Shown piece after piece: positions 26,880-37,600 of a stretch of DNA of 64,000 bases (position 1 is its first letter; each line of letters opens with the position of its first letter). A program made the translations under genes and the position numbers. The DNA comes from Deinococcus ruber. Its GTDB lineage: Bacteria > Deinococcota > Deinococci > Deinococcales > Deinococcaceae. Location of the stretch: NCBI RefSeq assembly GCF_014648095.1, contig NZ_BMQL01000007.1, positions 62,001-126,000 of the forward strand. The letters are read 5' to 3'. Below the pieces are notes generated by a model. The model was not told the origin of the DNA. It saw only the letters and a program-made list of their open reading frames with translations, and did not search any database.

Positions 26880-29738
26880 ATGCGTTACTTCACTCTTCTT
26901 CCTCGCCTGCTGGCGCTGCTCCTGACCCTGGCCGGGCTGGCTGGGGCCGTGGGGACGCCTGCCGGAACGAGCATCGAGAACCAGGCCCTGCTTCAGGTCG
27001 TGCCTGAAGATCCTGCCGATCCGCCGATCACTGTCCTCTCGCCCAAGGTCACGACCACCGTGTCGGCGGTGTGTTCGGTCAGCGTCCTTCCAGACGGCAG
27101 TGTCCAGGCACCCGGTCAGAGCTATTCGCTGCTGCCGGGCGAAACCGCGACCCTGAGATACACGCTGCTCAATACTGGCAATGCCAGCAGTACCTTCGCG
27201 CTCAATGTGGCGCCGGATGCGGGTAGCACCTTCGCGGCTGGCGACCTGAGTATTCATGCCGACGCCAACGGCAACAATCTGATCGACAGCAATGAACCGG
27301 GCGTCAGCAGCGTGGAACTGCCCGCCGACAAGCAGGTGACGCTGCTCGTGCGTGTCAGTACCGACGTGGGCAGTCGGGGCAACGCCTTCCTGAATCTGGT
27401 GGCTGCCTGTAGCGCTGCCCTGGGCGGTGCGACCGACAGCAACAACGTGGCACAGGTCAAGGTGTCTGATCCGCCTCAGCTCACGCTGACCAAGGCGTTC
27501 GACGCCCCACGTGTACAGCCGGGCGGCACTGTCGGTGTGACCCTGACGGTCAGCAACACCGGGCAGGGTTCGAGCCGCGAGGTGGTCATCACCGATCTGC
27601 TCAACACCCCTGACCTCAACGATTTCAGCTATGTGACGGGCAGCGCCAGCCTTCCCGGAACGGCGGGCATTCCTGCCGGACACCTGGAGTTCACGGCTGA
27701 CGGCACCACCTGGCAGGCAAGCGAACCCGCGCCGGTCAAGGGGCTTCGCTGGCGTCTCGATACGCTGGCCCCCGGCACGACCCTTCCGCTCAAATTCAGT
27801 GTGACCGCGCCCACCACCAATCCCGGTACCCGCAAGAACGTGGCGATCCTGAGCAGTTCCGGCACCCCCGACGTTCCGGCGACCACCACCGTCGAGGTGA
27901 AGTTCCTTCCGGGCATCGCACTCGGCCCCATCAGCAATCCGCAGGCGCTGCCCGGCGGCGAACTCAGCAGCGACGATCTTCAGATCAAAGACGTGGCGTT
28001 TCTGAGTCAGCAGATCTGCTTTCGCCACACCGAACAGAATCTGGGTGACCGCGACGACCAGTTGAGTGTGCAGGCCGTGGTGCAGGTCGGCTACGCCACC
28101 TTTCAGCTGCTGGAACTCGACAGCACGCCGTTCGTGCAGGGCCGTACCCTGGCTCCGAATGCTACCCACGACTTCATGCTGTGTCTGGTGCCGCAGCCGA
28201 TCACGACGCAGGCTGTCTCGGCTGCGCCTGCCCTGAAAGTGCTGCTGACTGCCAGCAGTGCGCTGGGAGCCGCCAATAACTCGACGGTCGATCTCATCAC
28301 CACCGTTATCCGCGGTCTGCCTAGCCTGATCAAGACCGTCAGCCCCACCGGAACCGTGAAGCAGGGTGACACCCTGACGTATACCCTGAGCATCAACAAC
28401 ACGCTGAGCGTCGATCTGCCGGGCGTGGTCCTGAGCGATCCGCTCGACAGCCACCTCGACTTCGTATCGGCCAGCGACGGCGGCACGCTCACCGCAGGCG
28501 TGGTCAGCTGGAATCTGGGTACAGTCAAGGCAGGACAGACCGTGACGCGCACGCTGGTCGCAACGGTGCGTGCCAACACTGTCGACGACACCGTGATCAA
28601 GAACGTCTACACCTTCCGAAGTGACGATTTCACCACCCCGGTGTCGTCGCCCGTCGTCAGCAGCCCGGTGTACGGCGGCACCCTGACCTTCAGCAAGACG
28701 AGTACGCCCGCCGAGGTCAGCCCCGGTGATGTGGTGACGTATACCTTCCTGGTCAAAAACCCTTCGGCGGCGGCGACCATGCGGATGGTGGAAATTACCG
28801 ACAATATGCCCACCGGATTGCAGTACATCGCGGGCAGCAGCCAGTTCAACGGCGCAGCGATTCCTGATCCGGTCAGCACGCCGCCCACCAGCACTTCGCC
28901 CGCCGGAACAGTGGCTGTTCTCGTCTGGACCCTGCCGGAACTCGGCCCCGGCGCACAGCATGAAGTGACCTTCCAGGCGCGGGTGATGCCGAATGTACCC
29001 GGCACCACCGTGCAGAACACCGCGATTGCCCGCGCCATCTCCGACACCAGTGCCGACGTACCGCCTGCCCAGTCCACGGCCACCAACAAGATCAAAGCGC
29101 TGCTGTTTGCGCCGCTGGCCGACATCGTGGGCTACGTGTTCCAGGATCTCAACCGCGACGGCGTGTATCAGCAGGGCCTTGATCTTCCGGTGCAGAACGC
29201 CCGCGTGATTCTGAGTAACGGACGCATCGCTCTGACCGACGCCAATGGCCGCTACCACTTCGGCACGGTGACTGAAGGCTTCGTGGGTCTGCGCGTCGAT
29301 CCGGCGAGCATTCCCGGCACGCCGCTCTCGGTGCCGCAGGACGGCGGTTATGACGGCAGCCGGGGCGTGTATGTCCGCAACCTCACCAGCATCGACATTC
29401 CTTTGCAGCCCAATGAAGCCGATATCGACGTGATCCGCGACACCACCCTGACGATGGGAACCACCGACGCGCCCGGCCTGCTGAGCGTTCGCAAACAGGT
29501 CTTCACGACCACCGAAGACCATGTCTACCGCGTACAGCTCACGCTGAGCGCCGCCGAAGCCCTGGACGCCTTCACGCTCACCGATCCGCTGCCAGCGGGC
29601 GCGACTGTGGCCGACGGCAGCAACACCTTCAGCATCGAGACGCTCCCCGGAGGCGAACGCCTGCTGACGTACCGCTTCCGCTTTGCGGGCGATCCCAAAG
29701 CAGCCGTGACCGATCCGTCGGCGGAATGGAGATACTGA
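26880..29738 (+). CDS. Large secreted DUF11 protein with SdrD-B-like domain
   Basis: The 952-residue protein has a signal peptide (LLALLLTLAGLAGAVG) and starts at 26880 after CCGGAGGCTC. It opens with a TPAGTSIENQALL segment. About five DUF11/TIGR01451 repeats follow, each with a LTKAFDAPRVQPGGTV- or FSKTSTPAEVSPGDVV-type start. A Cna/SdrD-B-like domain lies near residues 742-840 (VFQDLNRDGVYQQGLDLPV, NARVILSNGRIALTDANGRY). One last partial DUF11-like segment ends abruptly at TDPSAEWRY. The stop overlaps the start of the barrel gene by one base (TGATG). In other bacteria similar DUF11-SdrB modules are fused to an outer-membrane barrel in one protein; here they are split. Confidence 0.75.
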   Translation: MRYFTLLPRLLALLLTLAGLAGAVGTPAGTSIENQALLQVVPEDPADPPITVLSPKVTTTVSAVCSVSVLPDGSVQAPGQSYSLLPGETATLRYTLLNTGNASSTFALNVAPDAGSTFAAGDLSIHADANGNNLIDSNEPGVSSVELPADKQVTLLVRVSTDVGSRGNAFLNLVAACSAALGGATDSNNVAQVKVSDPPQLTLTKAFDAPRVQPGGTVGVTLTVSNTGQGSSREVVITDLLNTPDLNDFSYVTGSASLPGTAGIPAGHLEFTADGTTWQASEPAPVKGLRWRLDTLAPGTTLPLKFSVTAPTTNPGTRKNVAILSSSGTPDVPATTTVEVKFLPGIALGPISNPQALPGGELSSDDLQIKDVAFLSQQICFRHTEQNLGDRDDQLSVQAVVQVGYATFQLLELDSTPFVQGRTLAPNATHDFMLCLVPQPITTQAVSAAPALKVLLTASSALGAANNSTVDLITTVIRGLPSLIKTVSPTGTVKQGDTLTYTLSINNTLSVDLPGVVLSDPLDSHLDFVSASDGGTLTAGVVSWNLGTVKAGQTVTRTLVATVRANTVDDTVIKNVYTFRSDDFTTPVSSPVVSSPVYGGTLTFSKTSTPAEVSPGDVVTYTFLVKNPSAAATMRMVEITDNMPTGLQYIAGSSQFNGAAIPDPVSTPPTSTSPAGTVAVLVWTLPELGPGAQHEVTFQARVMPNVPGTTVQNTAIARAISDTSADVPPAQSTATNKIKALLFAPLADIVGYVFQDLNRDGVYQQGLDLPVQNARVILSNGRIALTDANGRYHFGTVTEGFVGLRVDPASIPGTPLSVPQDGGYDGSRGVYVRNLTSIDIPLQPNEADIDVIRDTTLTMGTTDAPGLLSVRKQVFTTTEDHVYRVQLTLSAAEALDAFTLTDPLPAGATVADGSNTFSIETLPGGERLLTYRFRFAGDPKAAVTDPSAEWRY

Positions 29739-32700
29739 TGAACGCCCTGACTGCCAAACATGCGCTGACCACCCTGACGGCGGCGCTGATCTCCACCGCC
29801 GCTGCACAGGAAATTTCGACCTCTCTGCCGCTGACCAGTGTCGGTGACAAGCTGCTCTGGACGGTCGGCGACCAGGATCTGCATCTGGTGGTGGGCATGT
29901 CGGGCCGGGTACAGCTCGACGTATACAGTGCCCAGTTCGACCAGACCGACTACCGCAGCCCCGACGAGTACGGCGACGAGAGCTACAGCGCCAACCCCGT
30001 CACCAGCACTTTCCTGCTGATCGATGCCGCAGGGAAGGTCGTCAAGTCGCAGAACTTCGGCATGGGCAAGCCCGACTGGCAGACCTTCCTGAATGCCGAT
30101 CTGCCTGCCGGAACGTATACGCTGCGCGTTTCGACCGAGGGCAACGGCAAAAATACCTTTGCCATCCGCCTGAATTCGATCAGTGCCGCTGTCGAGGCCG
30201 ACCGCCTGAACGTGAACGTGCGGGCCAAAGACTGGATTCCGGCGCTGAACGTGACCAATCCGGGCGGCACACTCGGCCTGAAGATGTACGACGGCGACGG
30301 CCCCACCGAACTGGAAGCCCAGCTCCGTGACGCGGCAGGCAACGTCTATCCGCTGAAAGTGTCGGGCAACCTCGGCTTCGACACCCTGGATATTCCCGAG
30401 GCCGCTGGCAACTACACCCTGTATCTGCGGCAGGCGGCCACCGCCAAGCAGTGGAGCAATACGGTGGGCTTCTCGCTCAGCTCGGGCGCGATCACGGTGG
30501 TGCAGACCGCGACGGGCGGCCTGCAAGCGATAGCCGAACTGGTGCTGCCCGACGGCAACATTCCGACCTCGGCAGACGTATCGGTGACAGACGCCAAGAA
30601 CCGCGAAGTGCCGCTGGCGGTGCCAGATGGCGGCAGCGGCAGCAGACTGGTCGAGCCGCTGGGAGTGTACGGGGTCAAGGTCGCGCCGGTGGTGGGCGCA
30701 GACGTGACGTATACCACCGATGCCAACAGCAGCGACAACCTGCCGGGCACGCCTTCCGACACGGTGCGGGTCATCAAGGACAAGACCGCGCTGGTGAAGG
30801 TGCAGATCAAGCCCGACGTGGCCCTGAGCTTCACTGCCGACAAAACGCAGGTGTGTGTGGGCGACGTGGTGACGTTCACCGCGCAGGCGACCACCGCGTT
30901 CGAGCGTCAGCCGCTGAATGCCAGTCTGAGGGTTGCGCTGCCCGGCACGCTGACGACCAGCAGCGACACGACACTGACCGCCAAGGTCGATGCTGCCAAT
31001 CCTGCGGTCCTGAAGTTCGAGGCCAAGGCCACCGCCGCCGGAACGCTCGATGTGAGCGCTGCCCTCGCGCCCTGGAACAAGAGCCAGAAGCTGGGCGTCG
31101 AGGTATTGCCCACCGCCACCCAGATCGAACTGCGCCGCAGCGACCTGACTCCGGCACTGCCCGGCGACGTGGTGACGGTGACGCTCAGCGTTCACAACAC
31201 CTCGGGCGTCGCGGCTCCTTACAAACTGGTCGATGATCCCGGTCGGGGACTGGATGCCCTCGACCCGGTGATCTTCAGCGGTACTCTTCAGCCCGGAGAA
31301 AGCAAAACGCTGTCGTACCGGGCGCGGGTGGTGGGCGCGGCGGGCGCGAGCAGCAGCCTTCAGGCCACCCTCAGCAGCAACTGTGACTCTGCTCAGCAGG
31401 TCGCGGGCGGGCTGGTCATCGCCACCCCTGCCCCCACGCCGCCTGAAGCCACGTCCGAAGTGCCGGTGCCGGTGGTGGTCATGGCGCGGTCTTCGACGGT
31501 GCGAATTCCCTTCGACGCGCCCAAATCTGCCGCTCAGCTGATCGTGGCGCACACACCACCCGTGGGCGGAACCTACGTGGCAGGCAGCAGCCAGCTGAAC
31601 GGCAAGGCCACCGCAGATCCGCAGGTCGGCCCCAGTGGTCGCCTGTACTGGACGACGCCCGGCGCACCCAGAGGCGTGCTGACCTACGGTGTGAAGCACC
31701 AGGACGCGTTGCCTGCTCTCGACTCGCCTGCTCTGGTGGGACGTTATGCCCAGGGCAAGCAGGAAATGCTGGTCGGCAACGTCGATCTGAGCGATCTGGC
31801 GGCGGCCACAGCTATCGGCGCTCAGGCTGCCACCGAGAATGAAGGTGCGGTTCGTCTGCCGCTGGCGGGTACGGTCTTCCGTGACCGCGACCGCGTGACC
31901 GTCGTGGTGCAGGGCAGAGTGAGCGACACTGCGCTGCCCACCATCAACGGTACGGCCATCGCGGCCTCGGCCCTCGGACAGACCAGCCTGGACGACCAGG
32001 ACAGCAGCGCCCGGCGCGAGTTTTACGGTGTGCAGCTTCGCCCCGGCGAGAACGTGGTGGGGTACGGCGATCAGTCGGTCAAGGTGTACCTGGCGAGCAG
32101 CCCGGTCACGGCCCAGATCACGCCGGTACAGCTCGTGGCAGACGGCATCCAGCCGATTCAGCTCAAGCTGAAGCTGCTCGATATCAACGGCCTGACCCCC
32201 GGCACGCCCACGGTCACGGTGGAATCGAGTCTGGAGCCGCTGACCCGTGACGCCCAACCGCAGGTGGCGAGCTATCAGCTCAAGCTCACCGACGGCGAGG
32301 GCCTGCTGGAACTGCCGCCCATCAGTGCGCCCACGCGCTTTACCGTGCGCGTGCTGGTTGGCAGCGGCGTCATCACCCGCAGCTTCGAGGCCACGCCCAG
32401 CAGCACCAAAGTCGGCGTCGGTTTTGTAAGCGGCACCGTGAGTCTGGGCGGCAGTGGCCTTGCCTACGAAGCGCGTGGGCAGGGGTATTTCGAGACGCCG
32501 CTGGGTGCGGGCAAGCTGTATGTGGCGGGCGCGGCGGCAGTGCGGGGCGGTGCAGGTCAGGTCGCGACGTCCACCGCTGCTGACGGTACCGTGACCAGCA
32601 CGAGTACGGCGCTCGACACTGCGCCCACCCTCGATCCGGCGCAGGGCCTGCCCAGCTCCGCCAATCCACTGCTGCGCTACCCGGGCTACGGCGACAGCAG

Positions 32701-34699
32701 CAGCGAACAGATTCCGCTTCAGGGCCTCGATCCGGTGGCCTTTCGCTACGAGCATCCCGATTTCAGTGTCAGTTATCGTCAGGCTCCGCTGCCCATTGAC
32801 GTGTTCAGCGTCGGCGGCACCGTTACGGCGCTGTCGGGATACTCGCGCAGCAATCCGCAGGTATCGGGATTCGTGGCGGCGCTCCCCGGCGGCACCGTCA
32901 CCGATGACCTGCGGGCTAACGGCACACGGGTGGTCAAGCTCAGCCAGAAGAACGTGCTTCAGGATTCCGAGACGGTCGATCTGGTGCATACCGACCACCT
33001 GAGCGGCGCACAGACCCTGACGCGCCTGACCCCCTTCGTCGATTACACCGTCGATCCGGTGGCGGGCGTGCTGTACTTCAGCCGCCCCGTCGACCTACTC
33101 GATACCGAAGGTAACGCTCAGTCGCTCAAAATCGTGTACCGCATCACTTCGACCGATGGCAACCGTCAGCTCGCGTTTGGCGCGCAGGTCGGGGAAAAGA
33201 TCGGTGAGAATCTGAGCGTCGCTGCCGCCGCCGTGCGAATCGGCACCGTCACCAGCGTCGGAGTGCGTGCCCGCTACAGCAGCGACACCCTGAACGGCGA
33301 CCTGCTCGCGGCCTATGCCGATGGCATGTTGGTCAACGGCACCCTGAGTGGCAAGACCGACGCGCTGACCTACGCGGCCAGCGTGCGCTATCAGGATCAG
33401 GGTTATGACGGCCTGAATGCGGTGCAGAGTGGAGTGGCAGCCAGCGCCAGCGTCGATGCCAAGCTCACCCAGAACTTCGGCGTCAAGCTCGATGCGTCGT
33501 ATGCCGACGGCAGCTATCAGCTCGGACGAGATACCAGCGGCACCGTCGGTACGGCAACCACCAACCAGGGCGGCCTTGTCAGTCTTCAGGGACGCTATTA
33601 CGCTGGACCGCTCAAGCTGGGGGCAGGCGTGCAGGCGGGCTTCGGTGGACAATCGGGTGTGTCGGCGCTGCTGAGCGCGGGATATACCAGCGGCGCAGTC
33701 GACCTGAGCATCGATCATGCTCAGCCCATCGGGGCAGGTACGCTCAACCCGGTAACGACCGCCGCCGCCAAGGTGCAGATCGCTGAAAACGTGACCCTGA
33801 TCGCCCGCGAGACGCTCGACTGGGGCGGCACCAATCCGGACGGCACCACCGATCCCCTGACGCAGCAGGCCAGCGTCGGACTTCAGACCAAGCTGGGCGG
33901 CACCAACCTGAGCGCCGCCTACGACCTGCCCAACTCGGCGGGCAGCGGCAACCGTGCGCGGTTCGGCGTCGATACCGTGCTGCCCCTGGATGACAAGTTC
34001 AGCGTGAACCTGAGCGGCAGCTATCTGTATAACCTGACCACCGCAACAGGCGACTGGAACGCGGGCAGCAGCGTGCGCTACACCGGCGACAAACTGGTGG
34101 CTTCGGCGGGCGTAGACGCAGCCACCAATGCGGGAGCCTTCCGCACGGTGCTCAAAGCGGGCCTCAGCTACTCGCTCAACGATCAGTGGAGCGTGACGCT
34201 CGACGGCACCAAGGTACTGGGCGCGGCAGATCAGGCGGGCGACCGGTTTGCGGTCTCGACGGCGCTGCGGGCTGGCCCGTGGCAGGGTCTGGCCTACCTG
34301 CGTTACCAGGATGGTGTGCTGGCGGGCGCCGACGCTCAGGTCGTCGGAGAAGCCAACGTCGAGTATCACCAGCCGCAGTTTGCGATGCGGGCAGGTGTGG
34401 CGGGCCGGATGCTGCTGGCCGACACCGGCAGCCTGACCTTCCAACCCTCGGTAAGCGGCATGTATTACCTCAACGATTATCTGGGTGTGGGAGTGGCGGG
34501 CCGCGCCGTGTATCAGCCTTCGACCGGATACAGCGCTTACAGCCTGGGGCTGGAAGGCAGCGTGCGTGCTCTGCCCGGCACCTGGATCACGGTGGGTTAC
34601 AACCCCATCGGCTTCGACGGGATCAGCAGCAACGTTTCGACACGCCAGGGAACGTATGTGCGACTGGATCTGTTGCTCGACGAAGGACAGCGTAAATGA
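29738..34699 (+). CDS. Giant envelope protein with DUF11-like modules and C-terminal outer-membrane beta barrel
   Basis: The 1653-residue protein starts at the ATG 29738, overlapping the previous stop by one base. It has a signal peptide ending near ISTAAAQ. A lectin/PPC-like beta domain and Ig/DUF11 modules follow, and then a junction module reads TPFVDYTVDPVAGVLYFSRP. From about residue 1145 to the end there are many alternating-polarity strands separated by Gly/Asp turns, ending in GTYVRLDLLLDE. I recall similar endings (GYN...GF...Y.R..FKFDE) in large barrel-type outer-membrane proteins. It is probably the outer-membrane anchor or exporter of the locus. Barrel strand number cannot be fixed by eye. 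Confidence 0.7.
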   Translation: MNALTAKHALTTLTAALISTAAAQEISTSLPLTSVGDKLLWTVGDQDLHLVVGMSGRVQLDVYSAQFDQTDYRSPDEYGDESYSANPVTSTFLLIDAAGKVVKSQNFGMGKPDWQTFLNADLPAGTYTLRVSTEGNGKNTFAIRLNSISAAVEADRLNVNVRAKDWIPALNVTNPGGTLGLKMYDGDGPTELEAQLRDAAGNVYPLKVSGNLGFDTLDIPEAAGNYTLYLRQAATAKQWSNTVGFSLSSGAITVVQTATGGLQAIAELVLPDGNIPTSADVSVTDAKNREVPLAVPDGGSGSRLVEPLGVYGVKVAPVVGADVTYTTDANSSDNLPGTPSDTVRVIKDKTALVKVQIKPDVALSFTADKTQVCVGDVVTFTAQATTAFERQPLNASLRVALPGTLTTSSDTTLTAKVDAANPAVLKFEAKATAAGTLDVSAALAPWNKSQKLGVEVLPTATQIELRRSDLTPALPGDVVTVTLSVHNTSGVAAPYKLVDDPGRGLDALDPVIFSGTLQPGESKTLSYRARVVGAAGASSSLQATLSSNCDSAQQVAGGLVIATPAPTPPEATSEVPVPVVVMARSSTVRIPFDAPKSAAQLIVAHTPPVGGTYVAGSSQLNGKATADPQVGPSGRLYWTTPGAPRGVLTYGVKHQDALPALDSPALVGRYAQGKQEMLVGNVDLSDLAAATAIGAQAATENEGAVRLPLAGTVFRDRDRVTVVVQGRVSDTALPTINGTAIAASALGQTSLDDQDSSARREFYGVQLRPGENVVGYGDQSVKVYLASSPVTAQITPVQLVADGIQPIQLKLKLLDINGLTPGTPTVTVESSLEPLTRDAQPQVASYQLKLTDGEGLLELPPISAPTRFTVRVLVGSGVITRSFEATPSSTKVGVGFVSGTVSLGGSGLAYEARGQGYFETPLGAGKLYVAGAAAVRGGAGQVATSTAADGTVTSTSTALDTAPTLDPAQGLPSSANPLLRYPGYGDSSSEQIPLQGLDPVAFRYEHPDFSVSYRQAPLPIDVFSVGGTVTALSGYSRSNPQVSGFVAALPGGTVTDDLRANGTRVVKLSQKNVLQDSETVDLVHTDHLSGAQTLTRLTPFVDYTVDPVAGVLYFSRPVDLLDTEGNAQSLKIVYRITSTDGNRQLAFGAQVGEKIGENLSVAAAAVRIGTVTSVGVRARYSSDTLNGDLLAAYADGMLVNGTLSGKTDALTYAASVRYQDQGYDGLNAVQSGVAASASVDAKLTQNFGVKLDASYADGSYQLGRDTSGTVGTATTNQGGLVSLQGRYYAGPLKLGAGVQAGFGGQSGVSALLSAGYTSGAVDLSIDHAQPIGAGTLNPVTTAAAKVQIAENVTLIARETLDWGGTNPDGTTDPLTQQASVGLQTKLGGTNLSAAYDLPNSAGSGNRARFGVDTVLPLDDKFSVNLSGSYLYNLTTATGDWNAGSSVRYTGDKLVASAGVDAATNAGAFRTVLKAGLSYSLNDQWSVTLDGTKVLGAADQAGDRFAVSTALRAGPWQGLAYLRYQDGVLAGADAQVVGEANVEYHQPQFAMRAGVAGRMLLADTGSLTFQPSVSGMYYLNDYLGVGVAGRAVYQPSTGYSAYSLGLEGSVRALPGTWITVGYNPIGFDGISSNVSTRQGTYVRLDLLLDEGQRK

Positions 34700-37600
34700 G
34701 GAGAGTGGATGTGATCGGAAAGACCTTGAAAGCCCGGCTGCTGGCGCTCCGCAAACAGGGGAGAGTGGCGCTGGCGCTGGCGGCCGGGCTGCTGGGAAGT
34801 GCGGCCCTGGCGCAGACCACGGCCACCACTGCCAGCAGCGGCAGTTACTGCACGGCGGTCTACGGCGTCGGCGGCACGACCCATACCATCACCTTCTTCA
34901 ATACCACCACCCAGACGGCCACCACGCTTTCGACCAACTCACCCGCTGGTGACATGAACGCGGCGGCAGTCGACCGCACCGACGGCAAGCTGTATTACAT
35001 CGACCGTTCGGCCAATCCAAGCGTCCTGTACTACTACGATCCCATGACGCAGACGCATACCGCCGTCGGGAGCTTTTATCCTCCCCACGACATTTCCAGC
35101 AGCGAGCTGATCGCGGGTGGGTTCGACGAGACCGGTACGTATTACATCTATTACGACAACGGTCAGTACACCACCATCAACAAGACCACGGCGCAGATCA
35201 GTGGCTACCGTTATCTACAGGCCCCCGGATATACCCTTTCCACTCTTACCAACGGCGACCTGGCCTTCGACGGCACACAGGGCTATGCCATCTTCGAGAC
35301 CGGGCCTGAGCGGCAGACCAATGTTTTCAAGTTCAATCCTGCCAATGTCGGTGCTGAGCTGAGTAACCCCCTACCCCTGAAACTGAACGGTCAGAACGTC
35401 ACCAGCACCGGGTTTGGTGGAGTTAACGGCCTGGCCTACGAACCATCGGCAGGTGCGTTCTATGTCAGTGCGGCGGGCGGCACGGCAGGTTCAGCCTTCT
35501 ATCAGCTCGATATCTCGACCGGAAACATCTCGCTCGTCAACAACATCAGCGGCATCACCGATCTGTCGAGCTGCTCGCGCCCCCGCCCATTGCCGCCCGG
35601 TGTGACCAAGAAGTTCAGTCCGCAGATCGCCAGTTCGCCCGCCGCCAACGGCGAGACCGTGAGTACGCTGAGCATCACCATCAACAATCCCAACAACGGG
35701 CTGACGTACCTGAACAGCGATTTCACCGATGTCTTTCCGGTGTCGCCCGCGCAGATGTCGGTGTCGAGCACGCCCAATCTGACCATCACGCCCGCTGGTT
35801 GCCTTGCTAGCAGCAGCGTGGTTGCGCCTGCTGGGGCCACTGGCCTGACCGTCAAGTCGGGCACGAGCCTGGCAGCAGGCGCATGCACCATTTCGGTGAA
35901 TGTCACGGTGCCCAAATCGGGGCAATACGTCAACACCATCGGCGTGAACGCCCTCGATACCACCACCGGAAAAAACAGTGTGGCTGCCACCGATACCCTG
36001 ACCGTCAAAACGGTGGACGTGAAAGTCGAGAAGTCTGGCCCGGCCAGCGCCGCTGTCGCTACTCCCTTCAGTTTCTCGATAACCACCACCAATGTGGGCA
36101 CGTCGAACGCAGCCAACGTGGTGACGAGTGACGTGCTGCCGAGTCAGCTGACCTTTGTATCGGCAGACAACGGCGGCACCTACAACGCCAGCACGCGCAC
36201 CATCACCTGGCCTACCCTGGCGACCCTCGCGGTCGGTGCGAAACAGGTCTACGGCGTCACGGTCTTTGCCCAGCCGGTCAGCGCGAATACCACTGTGACC
36301 AACACCGCCACGACCACCGCCGACCACGACTTCACTCCCGCGAACAACACCGCCACGGCGAACGTAAACCTGGTGCCTGGCTCCTCGACCCTGCCGGATT
36401 CCGGAACCTGTACCCCGAGTGAGCCGTATGTTCAGAGCTTCAACACTCCGGGTGCTCTGGCAGAAGTGCGGAATCACGCCTATCTGAGTGATCCCAATGC
36501 TGTCACGGTCGCCGACGGCAGCTATACACTCTGGAATCAGATCAACAATTCCGGTACCAGTGGCTACGCGCTGTATTACAACATCGCCAATTTCGAGGGC
36601 AAGAACGGGGCCACGCTGACGACGCCCGGCCTGCTGTACGAAAGTCAGATCGCGGTACAGGCAGGCTCGACTGTGACATACGAAAATTACATTCGGAGCC
36701 ACGCCAGCAGTGTGACTCAGCTTCAGTACCGCTTTTACGACGGGGTTAGCGGCACGCTGCTCAAATCCTTCGATGGCGCGTTTGCCACCACCAGCTACAG
36801 CAGGCAGACGGTGCCCAGCTTCGTGTCTCCCAGCGCCAAGCTGATCATCCGGCTGTATACCCTGAAGGACGGCACCACCGCTGATACCAACGTGCTCAAG
36901 CTTGACGACATCAAGCTGTCATGCACCTTGCCTCCCGCGCTGAGCATCGTCAAGACCCACAGCCCGGCAACGTTTCAGGTGTTGCAGCCAGCGACATACA
37001 CCCTGACCGTTTCCAATGCGGCGAATACCTTGGCGACCAGCGGCACCATCACCGTGCAGGATCAGCTGCCCGTGGGAATCGGGGCGGCGTTGCCCAGCGG
37101 CTTTTCGCCCGCACCCGGCTGGACGTGCACCTACAGCGGCGAAGCCGAGCAGAAGACCGGCTACAGCCCCAACCCCAATGAAGCCCAGCTGCTGACGTGT
37201 ACCAGTACCAACGTACTGGCGATGGGCAGCTCGGTGGCGCTCAGCATTCCGGTCAATGTGACGTCGACGGCGGGCGCGAACGTGATCAACAAGGCCAGTG
37301 TCGGCGGTGGTGGCGATCCCGATCCCCTGCCTGCCGTGGCGACGTGTACGCCCGGCGCACAGTGCGCCCAGGACACTGCTCCGGTGCTGCCGCTGCCCAC
37401 GCCCCCCGCGACGTGTACCACCGGAACGCCCACCAACCTGCTGACCAGCTCGCTGAAGGGGTATGACGACAACGACAGTGCCACGCTGAGCGCCAACGCT
37501 GCGCTGCTGTCCAATGCTGCGGCGTACCTCAGCGGCACGGGTGATTCGAACAGCTTCGTGATCGACGGTACTTATTTCTTCAACAACGGATACGGCCCGC

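Noticed and set aside
26877..34444. Very long open frames antisense to the secreted-protein genes
   Set aside because: They arise from GC-rich codon bias in the repetitive sense genes. Their products are Arg/Gly/His-rich with no protein pattern, and they lack ribosome-binding sites.
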